From an uncultured Bacteroidota bacterium (lineage in GTDB: Bacteria; Bacteroidota; Bacteroidia; Flavobacteriales_F; PHOS-HE28), in NCBI GenBank assembly GCA_902826215.1, contig CADEDY010000001.1:484167-548166 (forward strand): a DNA stretch of 64,000 nucleotides, written 5' to 3'. Of the stretch, positions 1-7,129 are shown one piece after another (the first letter of the stretch is position 1; every line of letters starts with the position of its first letter). Both the position numbers and the translations under genes were made by a program. Under the pieces are notes generated by a model. That model saw only the letters and a list, made by a program, of their open reading frames with translations, made no database searches and was not told where the DNA came from.

Positions 1-148
1 AGACCGTGACCTTGCGCTCGGCCATGTTCGCAGCCTCAGCTTTCCATTTTCCATCCACCACCTGGATCCAGAAAAGCCGCATGAGGAACACACTGCTGAT
101 GAAGAGCACCGCAGCAATGAGCACGTATTTCCGGGACTCGGTATTCAT
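1..148 (-). CDS. mrdA: Penicillin-binding protein 2 (MrdA), N-terminal fragment
   Basis: Only the first 49 codons lie in the window; the rest runs off the left edge. The fragment begins MNTESRKYVLIAAVLFISSV, a short basic N-terminus followed by one hydrophobic anchor and then RLFWIQVVDGKWK, as expected for a class B penicillin-binding protein that crosslinks lateral-wall peptidoglycan. The ATG overlaps the mreD stop codon by four bases (ATGA), so it is the distal gene of the mreBCD operon. The identification rests on operon position and the membrane-anchor pattern, since no catalytic motif is visible here. Confidence 0.75.
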   Translation of the reverse strand, partial: MNTESRKYVLIAAVLFISSVFLMRLFWIQVVDGKWKAEAANMAERKVTV

Positions 149-669
149 CTGCGGCCTTGCTCAGGGCGGGAGGTGAGGAATTGTGCGAGAAGGCACAGTG
201 CGAGTGTGAAGACCCCGCTGAAAATGGCACGGAAGAACGTCCCGAAGAAATGATCGAAGCGGTGGATCTCGATGAAGAAAAGCCATAGGTGATGGATCAG
301 GATCAGCAGGCTTGCGTAAGTGACGAACCAAGCGAGACCCATCCGCGGGACCGTGGGTCGTGTGCCGAATTCATAGCCTTCACGCGGTGCCAACAATCGC
401 AATAGGTTCAGGCGCGCATACATCATCACAACGCAGGCGCTCATGTGCATACCAGGCGTATTGCTGAATAGATCCATGACCAGACCTGTGATCGCTCCGC
501 TGGTGAGCTGGGCCCAAGCAGGAAGTTCGAAGGGCAGCATCAACAAGAAAAGCACGTACAGGTATGGCACCATATAGCCGTTGGCCACATCCAAATGATC
601 GAGCACCAGCACCTGGATCAGGATGAGCAGGACGAAGCGTGATAGGTTGGCGAAGACGGTACCGATCAT
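145..669 (-). CDS. mreD: Rod shape-determining protein MreD
   Basis: A 174-residue, very hydrophobic protein with about five membrane segments and few charged residues, matching the usual MreD size. MreD is an inner-membrane partner of MreC and MreB in the elongasome, which guides sidewall synthesis. It contains the family-typical stretch LTSGAITGLVMDLFSNTPG. Its start overlaps the end of mreC by four bases and its stop overlaps the mrdA start, so mreC-mreD-mrdA are probably translationally coupled. MreD is poorly conserved, so the context carries much of the call. Confidence 0.85.
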   Translation of the reverse strand: MIGTVFANLSRFVLLILIQVLVLDHLDVANGYMVPYLYVLFLLMLPFELPAWAQLTSGAITGLVMDLFSNTPGMHMSACVVMMYARLNLLRLLAPREGYEFGTRPTVPRMGLAWFVTYASLLILIHHLWLFFIEIHRFDHFFGTFFRAIFSGVFTLALCLLAQFLTSRPEQGRR

Positions 670-1496
670 GGTCGCTCGTTCGCTTTTTGTAAGGTGTCAC
701 GCTCGGCACGTCGGAGGTCCTCCACAACGTAAACGAATCCGCTGCGGGTCATGTCCTCCGTCAATCGGATCGTGATCCCGTGGTAGTTGCTCCCAGGCGC
801 ATCCACGACCTCCTCCACTAGTCCAACTGGAATGCCCGCTGGGAATATGCCATCGCCGCCGCGCGTCTCGACGGTATCGCCCACGGCCACGCGTGCATGC
901 TTCGCGATGTCAATGACCGATGCGGTCCGCGGGTCGTTGGTGTCCCAATAGAGCAGACCGAAATGACCGGTTCGTCGGAGTTGGACACTGGTCTTGATAT
1001 CCGGGCTGAGCACGCTGATCACGGAGGCGAAATCGTCGTTCACATCGCTCACAACGCCGACGATGCCTTCGGTACCGATCACGCCCATGTCCCCGTGCAG
1101 GCCGGCTCTGCTTCCCTTGTCCAAAGTGAGGTAATTCTTGGGTTTGTGCCACGTGCTGTTCACCACCTTGGCAGTAATCACCGTGTATTGCTGCAGGCGA
1201 ATGGTATCCTGGATGCGAACGAAGCGACTTTCCACCGTGGAGTAGGTGCTGATATGGCGGTTGCGCCACATCGCGTTCTCCTGGGCCAGCTTGCGGTTCA
1301 CCTCCTTCAGGCCCGTGTAATCGGTGATCTCCTTGCGCCACGTATAGATGGTTCCCACAACGGAATTGCTCGAACTGATCGCCTGGGCTCGGTGATGTGC
1401 GTTGCCGTTGTACAACAGGACGAGTGAGATCACCAACAGCGCGAGGAAGATCAGCGTGCTGCGGATCCGATGGAGAAAGCGGAATAGATCCCTCAT
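666..1496 (-). CDS. mreC: Rod shape-determining protein MreC
   Basis: A 276-residue protein with a short cytoplasmic N-terminus, one membrane anchor (about residues 13-30), a coiled-coil stretch (about 65-110) and the periplasmic MreC beta-barrel domain with GDMGVIGTEGIVGVVSDVN near its centre. MreC is the periplasmic scaffold linking MreB filaments to cell-wall synthases. It lies 54 bases downstream of mreB; that gap holds two short hairpins (1505-1517 and 1533-1548). It overlaps mreD by four bases. The C-terminal barrel motif GDTVETRGGDGIFPAGIPVG is typical of the family. Confidence 0.93.
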   Translation of the reverse strand: MRDLFRFLHRIRSTLIFLALLVISLVLLYNGNAHHRAQAISSSNSVVGTIYTWRKEITDYTGLKEVNRKLAQENAMWRNRHISTYSTVESRFVRIQDTIRLQQYTVITAKVVNSTWHKPKNYLTLDKGSRAGLHGDMGVIGTEGIVGVVSDVNDDFASVISVLSPDIKTSVQLRRTGHFGLLYWDTNDPRTASVIDIAKHARVAVGDTVETRGGDGIFPAGIPVGLVEEVVDAPGSNYHGITIRLTEDMTRSGFVYVVEDLRRAERDTLQKANERP

Positions 1497-1550
1497 CGTT
1501 CGTTCTTGCTAAGCAAGAGTGAGCGTATACGAGCGCGAGATATCGCGCCC

Positions 1551-2576
1551 TTATTCGCGCATCAAGAACTGGAAGCGGTCGATGTTCTTCAATGCGATGC
1601 CGGTGCCACGTGCCACGGCGCGCAGTGGATCCTCACTCACGTGAACGGGCAACTTCGTCTTGATGCTGATACGCTTGTCCAGTCCGCGCAGGAGGGCCCC
1701 TCCACCAGCGAGGTAGATGCCGGTCTTGTAGATGTCGGCGCTCAGCTCGGGCGGTGTGGCTTCCAACGCACTAAGGATCGCTTCTTCGATCTTACTGATC
1801 GACTTATCCAAGGCTTGTGCGATCTCGCTATAGGTCACCGTGATCTCTTTGGGGATCCCGGTCATGAGGTCACGGCCGCGCACCGCGTAGTCGGGCGGTG
1901 GGTTGTCCAGTTCGGTCATGGCCGCGCCCACCTCGATCTTGATCGTTTCCGCTGTGCGCTCACCCACGAGGATGTTGTGCTGGCGGCGCATGTATTCCTC
2001 GATATCGTTGGTGAATTCATCGCCGGCCACGCGGATGTTCTTGTCGCACACGATACCGCCAAGCGCGATCACCGCGATCTCGCTGGTACCACCACCGATA
2101 TCGATGATCATGTTGCCCATGGGCTCCTCCACGTCGATGCCGATTCCGATGGCAGCCGCCATGGGTTCGTGGATCAGGTACACTTCCTTCGCTCCGGCGT
2201 GTTCACTGCTGTCCTTCACGGCACGTTTCTCCACTTCGGTGATGCCGCTGGGAATGCAGATCACCATGCGCAGGTTGGGCGTGAAGAGCTGTCGACCGGG
2301 TTTGATCATCTTGATCATGCCCTTGATCATGTCCTCGGCCGCTTTGAAGTCGGCGATCACCCCATCGCGAAGCGGTCGGATGGTCTTGATGTTCTCGTGG
2401 GTCTTGCCATGCATCTGCTGGGCTTGTCGGCCCACAGCGATGACCTTGCCGGTGGTGCGGTCGATGGCCACGATGCTCGGTTCGTCCACCACGACCTTGT
2501 CGTTGTGGATGATGAGGGTGTTCGCGGTACCGAGGTCGATCGCGATCTCTTGGGTGAAGAAGTTGAACCAGCTCAT
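1551..2576 (-). CDS. mreB: Rod shape-determining protein MreB (actin homologue)
   Basis: A 341-residue actin-fold ATPase of normal length. It shows the phosphate-1 loop IAIDLGTANTLI near the N-terminus, IIDIGGGTSEIAVI (phosphate 2) in the middle and the adenosine motif LAGGGALLRGLDKRI near the C-terminus. MreB forms membrane-bound filaments that organise sidewall peptidoglycan synthesis. The start MSWFNFFTQE includes a hydrophobic aromatic N-terminal stretch that could serve as a membrane tether. It lies nine bases downstream of purH and leads the mreB-mreC-mreD-mrdA operon. Very secure. Confidence 0.97.
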   Translation of the reverse strand: MSWFNFFTQEIAIDLGTANTLIIHNDKVVVDEPSIVAIDRTTGKVIAVGRQAQQMHGKTHENIKTIRPLRDGVIADFKAAEDMIKGMIKMIKPGRQLFTPNLRMVICIPSGITEVEKRAVKDSSEHAGAKEVYLIHEPMAAAIGIGIDVEEPMGNMIIDIGGGTSEIAVIALGGIVCDKNIRVAGDEFTNDIEEYMRRQHNILVGERTAETIKIEVGAAMTELDNPPPDYAVRGRDLMTGIPKEITVTYSEIAQALDKSISKIEEAILSALEATPPELSADIYKTGIYLAGGGALLRGLDKRISIKTKLPVHVSEDPLRAVARGTGIALKNIDRFQFLMRE

Positions 2577-2585
2577 GGTCCGGGC

Positions 2586-4115
2586 TCAGTGTTTGAAATG
2601 ACGTGTACCGGTGATGGCCATTGCCATACCGTGGGAGTTGCAGAAATCGATACTGTCCTGATCACGAATACTTCCACCGGGATGCACCACCGCGGTGATG
2701 CCGGCCTTGTGAGCGATCTCCACGCAATCAGGGAACGGGAAGAACGCATCGCTGGCCATGACGGCCCCATGCAGGTCGAAGTTGAATTTCGCCGCCTTGG
2801 CGATGGCTTGTTCCAATGCATCCACACGGCTGGTCTGCCCCGTTCCGCTGGCCAGCAGTTGGTTGTCTTTCGCAAGGACGATGGCGTTGCTTTTGGTGTG
2901 TTTCACCAGCATGTTCGCGAACACCATGGCAGTCGTTTCGTCAGCGTTGGGAGCCTTGGTTGTCGCAGTGCGCAGGCTCGCGGCGTTCGCAACCACCGTG
3001 TCCGCATCTTCCGAGAGGTAGCCGTTGAGGGCCGTGCGCATTTTTACTGTGGGTCGGGCGGAAGGCTTGCGCAATAGGATCATGCGGTTCTTCTTCTTCT
3101 TCAGCACCTCCAAGGCGTCATCGTCATAGGCAGGTGCCGCGACGATCTCGAAGAAGATGGTGTCGATGGCCTCCGCCGTGGCCTTGTCTAACCGTGCCGT
3201 TGTGATCAGCACGCCCCCGAAAGCGCTTACCGGATCACCGGCCAACGCAGCGTCCCATGCCTCCTTCACCGTTGGTCGGACGGCTGCGCCGCATGCATTG
3301 TTGTGCTTCAGGATCGCGAAAGGCACGCCCTCGATCGTATCCAGATCGTCGATCAATTCCACGGCTGCATCCAGGTCCAGCAGGTTGTTGTAGCTGAGTT
3401 CCTTGCCGTTCAGTTGCTCAAAAAGTCCGGTCAGGTCGCCATGGAAGGCCCCTTTTTGATGGGGGTTCTCGCCGTAGCGCAGAACGTGAGTGGGGCCTGC
3501 TGACAGCCGAAGGTCACCGTGGCCTTGGGTGAACCAATTGTGGATGGCACCGTCGTAATGCGAACTCACCGCAAAGGCCGACGCGGCAAGGCTCTTCCGT
3601 TGCGCAAGGGACGTGCTGCCGTTCTGTTCCTTCAGGATCCGGAGCAAGGCCTCATAGTGTTGCTGAGCAGGGACGATCACCACATCATTGTGGTTCTTGG
3701 CCGCCGCGCGGATCAGGCTGATCCCGCCGATGTCGATCTTCTCGATGATGGCCTCCTCGCTGCTGCCACTAGCGACAGTGGCTTCGAAAGGGTACAGGTC
3801 CACGATCACCAGGTCGATGGGCGGGATGTCGTATTCCTCCAACTGGGCCACATCGCTTTCCAGATCGCGACGTCCGAGGATGCCGCCGAAGACCTTCGGA
3901 TGTAGGGTCTTCACGCGTCCACCTAAGATGCTGGGATAGGTCGTCAGGTCCTCGACCGGCGTGACCTTCACCCCGAGGCTTTCGATGAACTCCTGGGTGC
4001 CGCCAGTGGAATACAGGTGTACGCCAAGTCGATCCAGTTCCAGGATGATGGGCGCCAGTCCGTCCTTGTGGAAAACGGATATCAGCGCGCTATGGATGCG
4101 TTTTTGCCCGTCCAA
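2586..4115 (-). CDS. purH: Bifunctional AICAR transformylase / IMP cyclohydrolase PurH
   Basis: A 509-residue bifunctional enzyme for the last two steps of purine synthesis: formylation of AICAR and ring closure to IMP. The N-terminal MGS-like cyclohydrolase domain (about residues 1-200) begins RIHSALISVFHKDGLAPI and includes STGGTQEFIESLGVKVTPV. The C-terminal transformylase domain contains LKHNNACGAAV and SDAFFPFPDCVE, and the protein ends HPGGSIRDQDSIDFCN followed by GMAMAITGTRHFKH. No ATG is available near the conserved N-terminus, so the start appears to be TTG. It sits nine bases upstream of mreB, so the two are probably co-transcribed. Confidence 0.96.
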   Translation of the reverse strand: MDGQKRIHSALISVFHKDGLAPIILELDRLGVHLYSTGGTQEFIESLGVKVTPVEDLTTYPSILGGRVKTLHPKVFGGILGRRDLESDVAQLEEYDIPPIDLVIVDLYPFEATVASGSSEEAIIEKIDIGGISLIRAAAKNHNDVVIVPAQQHYEALLRILKEQNGSTSLAQRKSLAASAFAVSSHYDGAIHNWFTQGHGDLRLSAGPTHVLRYGENPHQKGAFHGDLTGLFEQLNGKELSYNNLLDLDAAVELIDDLDTIEGVPFAILKHNNACGAAVRPTVKEAWDAALAGDPVSAFGGVLITTARLDKATAEAIDTIFFEIVAAPAYDDDALEVLKKKKNRMILLRKPSARPTVKMRTALNGYLSEDADTVVANAASLRTATTKAPNADETTAMVFANMLVKHTKSNAIVLAKDNQLLASGTGQTSRVDALEQAIAKAAKFNFDLHGAVMASDAFFPFPDCVEIAHKAGITAVVHPGGSIRDQDSIDFCNSHGMAMAITGTRHFKH

Positions 4116-4241
4116 TGTGGCGTGCAGGCGATCTGTTCCTGCTTCAATGGGGCAAGTTTACGCTCAAAAGCAGCGGATCTCCGAGGCTGTTGCCTTGCGT
4201 TACGCAAAGGTTACCAACACCCGGTAGGGTGACAACGGAAA

Positions 4242-4934
4242 CTAGAAGCGCAGGCCAACGCCGACCTGGATGTTCAGGGCGTCGGTCCGGCTATTGAGTT
4301 TTTCGTACGTCACGGTACCGTCGTTGGCGATAGCGATGGTGCGTGGATCCACATAATCCACCTTTCCGCTGAAGAGACGTTCCACGCGGCCTTCCACATA
4401 GAACTGGCGACTGAGCGACACCATGAGCCCAACCGCCCATCCGGTGCTGGGCACGAAGGAGGCATCCCGTTCATCATCGGTCACCCCGCCCGCAGTGGTC
4501 ACGGTGGATCGGGTTACGAAGTGTCGGCCGCCGAGCATCACATCACCGTAAGGTCGTATCGCCCCGCGCAGTGGGTTCAAACGCAGAAAGCCGTGGTGGT
4601 TGTAAACGTTGCTCCGCACCTCCACTTGCTGACCCGTCCTTGGGGCCAAGATGTTGCCGGGTGCCTGCTGAACGCTGTAGTCGCTGCCCATGCGTCCCCA
4701 ACCGAAGTCGTATCCGAATTCAAGAGGGAGTACCCTGAACGGCAGCGCGATATTGGCCGAAAGACCGGTGGTGGTCTCACCCCACGTGAATGCGTATTCG
4801 CCCAGAGGAATGCCGAATTCCAGCCCGCCGCTGAGGGTGGAGGATCGGCCTTGCCAGACAAGGTCCTTGTTGTCTTGGGCCATGCTGGCAGACGTGAGGA
4901 GAACGCACATGGCGATCGGTAGGTAGCGGAACAT
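4242..4934 (-). CDS. Outer-membrane beta-barrel-like protein, unknown role
   Basis: A 230-residue protein with a cleavable signal peptide (MFRYLPIAMCVLLTSASMAQ, cleavage after AQ). The mature part has alternating hydrophobic/polar strands and ends in an aromatic residue (VGVGLRF), the usual C-terminal signature of small outer-membrane beta-barrels. The strands LEFGIPLGEYAF and PYGDVMLGGRHFV fit this fold. No catalytic motif is seen. It stands alone between purH and a plus-strand DedA-like gene. The barrel assignment is an inference from composition and the terminal strand. Confidence 0.7.
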   Translation of the reverse strand: MFRYLPIAMCVLLTSASMAQDNKDLVWQGRSSTLSGGLEFGIPLGEYAFTWGETTTGLSANIALPFRVLPLEFGYDFGWGRMGSDYSVQQAPGNILAPRTGQQVEVRSNVYNHHGFLRLNPLRGAIRPYGDVMLGGRHFVTRSTVTTAGGVTDDERDASFVPSTGWAVGLMVSLSRQFYVEGRVERLFSGKVDYVDPRTIAIANDGTVTYEKLNSRTDALNIQVGVGLRF

Positions 4935-4991
4935 GATGCGAAGGTCAGGACAAAGTCCATGCCGAGGCCACGCTAACTTGCCCGCTCGCCC

Positions 4992-5474
4992 ATGCCATAC
5001 AGGCTTCGGCGAAAGAGCATGGAAATGGGGGCAGGGTGGGCAGAATGGGGGCTGGCGGGTCTTTTCCTTGCGTCTTTTCTGGCGGCGACCATCCTGCCAT
5101 TCAGTTCGGAGGCTGTTGCCGTGGCCATGGCTGCCGGCGGCTTTTCCTTGGTCGATGTTTTCGTCGTTGCATCCGTCGGAAACACCTTGGGAGGACTCAC
5201 GAACTATGGCATCGGCAGGTGGCTGCCCGAGGATCGGCTGGTGCGGTGGTTACGGATCGATACCGCAAAGGCCAAACGTTGGCGTGCGCTGGTCCAGAAG
5301 CGCGGCGCGTGGGCGGCTTTGGTGTGTTGGCTGCCGATCATCGGAGACCCGATCGCGGTCGCGCTGGGTCTTTTTCGTGCACCCTTCTGGACGAGTGCCT
5401 TGCTGATGTTCGTCGGCAAGGCTGCGCGGTACGCCGTTCTGCTTGCAGCTGTGCGGCCATTGCTGCCGGGCTGA
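4992..5474 (+). CDS. yqaA: YqaA/DedA-like small membrane protein (SNARE-associated family)
   Basis: A 160-residue membrane protein resembling the short YqaA branch of the DedA/SNARE-associated family. It has the re-entrant-loop pattern ASFLAATILPFSSEAVAVAM, then VVASVGNTLGGLTNYGIGRW and a C-terminal helix with WLPIIGDPIAVALGLFRAPF. Family members are inner-membrane proteins linked to lipid flipping or membrane homeostasis; the substrate of this branch is not established. The start at MPYRLRRK gives a basic N-terminus. It converges on the lipoprotein gene to its right, with a strong hairpin terminator between them. Confidence 0.82.
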   Translation: MPYRLRRKSMEMGAGWAEWGLAGLFLASFLAATILPFSSEAVAVAMAAGGFSLVDVFVVASVGNTLGGLTNYGIGRWLPEDRLVRWLRIDTAKAKRWRALVQKRGAWAALVCWLPIIGDPIAVALGLFRAPFWTSALLMFVGKAARYAVLLAAVRPLLPG

Positions 5475-5479
5475 ACGCA

Positions 5480-5505
5480 CGAAAGGCCCCAGAAGGAGCC
5501 TTTCG
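5480..5505. terminator. Bidirectional hairpin terminator
   Basis: A perfect 8-bp inverted repeat (CGAAAGGC/GCCTTTCG) with a 10-base loop sits between two convergent genes, six bases past the yqaA-like stop. It can serve both strands. The poly-T tract is weak. Confidence 0.6.
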
Positions 5506-5532
5506 CGATGGACCGAAGGTCCGAAGTCGTTC

Positions 5533-6972
5533 TTAGTAAGCCGTGTTCTGCGGATCCCAGTTGGCCCAGCCGCTGGTCCAATCCGTGGAACCGAATGCTC
5601 CGCGGAAGGTCACGCTCTCGAAGAAGCTGTCCATCAATGGGCTCCAACTGAAGTCAGCACCGCTCAACAAGGGGCTTCCACCCATAGGCATGAAGTTCGG
5701 GCTGGTCAGGTTGAAGCCGTCCGTTACCTGCAGGTCGCTGTTGTTGGTGTATATGGTGTTGTTCCAGCCGCTCGTGTTGAACCAGTCGGTAGCGGCTGTT
5801 GCATCCCAGGTCTGATCCGCAGGTACGCCCACGGCCGTGGACATCCCGGACAGGACATTCCCACGGAACATCAGATCGCCGTTCGTTGCGTTCGCTTGGG
5901 TGCTGTTGCCATCGATGTAGAGGCCGGTAGGGTACCCTGCGAAGAGGCTGTTGAACACACGCGTCTGCGTGTTTCGGCGCAGGTGCAAGGCGCGCTTGTA
6001 CTGATCGTTGAAGGTGGTACCACCGTCGGCTTTTGGGCCGAAGATGCTCACGTTGCTCCAGGTGCCTTGTGAGTATGGCGAAGCAGCGTTACCAGCAGCG
6101 TCATTATCGCACTCGAAACCGTTGCTGCTGCTCTGGTCGGCCACGTTAGGGTCACGCAGGCTCACAGCGAACTGGGCCTTGCCCTGCCAGCCGAAGTCCT
6201 GGTCGAAATCATCGTCCCAGCCGCGGAAAGCGATCAGGTGCTTGGCATTCACCGTGCCTCCGAACCACTCGTAGCTATCATCGCCGGAGTAGCTGATCTG
6301 GATATTGTCCAGTGTTGTGCCACGACCGACACCGCCCATCGTGAGGCCGTTGATCTCTTGGTTCGGTTGGAAAGCAATGCCGCAGAATTCAATGCGCACA
6401 TAACGGAGGATACCGCTGTTGTCGTTGGCATCGGATCCGCCGTATTGCGCATCAGGACCGCCTTCGATCACCGGGTCGCTCGGCTGGTTGTGTGGTGCAC
6501 GTCCGCACAGGATGATGCCACCCCAATCGCCGTAATCGCGGCTTCCGGCTGGCTGGTTGCTGGTGAATACAATGGGCTGGCTCGCTGTGCCGTCGGCGAT
6601 CAACTTTCCACCGCGGCGTACGATCAACGTGCCTTTGGTCGGCTTGTCGCCTTTTACGATGGTGCCGGGCTGAACGGTCAATGTAGCGCCTGCGTCAACA
6701 TATACGAAACCCTTCAGCACCCACTTCTTGTCGCTCGTGAAGGTGAAATTCTCGGCGGTCGTGCCTTCCACCTGATTGGTGTTGGCATCCAGAGCAGAAA
6801 CGGTGAATGAAGCAATCGAGGCATACTCGCAGCAGCAGTCCTTATCCGCGTCGGCATCGTAGTTCGTTGCGGTGGGGTCGGTGCATCCTTCTTTCTTCTT
6901 GCAGGAGGGTAGAGCAACAGCAACGGCGCCGAGCACCAGTAGGCTGAGGAGAGGCTTCTTGATCAGGTCCAT
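5533..6972 (-). CDS. Surface lipoprotein with right-handed beta-helix, partner of TonB receptor
   Basis: A 479-residue protein. The chosen ATG gives a lipoprotein signal (MDLIKKPLLSLLVLGAVAV then LPSC lipobox). Upstream in-frame codons would spoil the signal. Just after the lipid-attachment Cys lies the Bacteroidota-type motif GCTDPTATNYDADADKDCCC. The remainder looks like a parallel beta-helix: GATLTVQPGTIVKGDKPTKG, then GGIILCGRAP, RYVRIEFCG and QISYSGDDSYEWFGGTVNAK. It lies downstream of a TonB-dependent receptor gene on the same strand, which suggests the two form a receptor/surface-lipoprotein pair. The ligand is not evident. A weak promoter box (TCACTTTG) precedes it, so it may also be transcribed separately. 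Confidence 0.78.
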   Translation of the reverse strand: MDLIKKPLLSLLVLGAVAVALPSCKKKEGCTDPTATNYDADADKDCCCEYASIASFTVSALDANTNQVEGTTAENFTFTSDKKWVLKGFVYVDAGATLTVQPGTIVKGDKPTKGTLIVRRGGKLIADGTASQPIVFTSNQPAGSRDYGDWGGIILCGRAPHNQPSDPVIEGGPDAQYGGSDANDNSGILRYVRIEFCGIAFQPNQEINGLTMGGVGRGTTLDNIQISYSGDDSYEWFGGTVNAKHLIAFRGWDDDFDQDFGWQGKAQFAVSLRDPNVADQSSSNGFECDNDAAGNAASPYSQGTWSNVSIFGPKADGGTTFNDQYKRALHLRRNTQTRVFNSLFAGYPTGLYIDGNSTQANATNGDLMFRGNVLSGMSTAVGVPADQTWDATAATDWFNTSGWNNTIYTNNSDLQVTDGFNLTSPNFMPMGGSPLLSGADFSWSPLMDSFFESVTFRGAFGSTDWTSGWANWDPQNTAY

Positions 6973-7129
6973 TTTCGTTCGTTCGTTTTGTTGCCGCAAA
7001 GTGACATCAACCATGTTACGTGCGGATCTTGATGATCTTATCGTATCGTTACGACCGGTGAACATTGCGTTAAGTTCTGAACGAGGAACGCCCCGAGTTC
7101 ATCGAGGCGCTCCTGTCGGTTCGAAGTGA

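Noticed and set aside
1506..3077. A 523-codon open frame on the plus strand opposite mreB and purH
   Set aside because: It is antisense to two secure genes, His/Asp-rich in the way expected of a GC-rich shadow frame, and has no recognisable domain.
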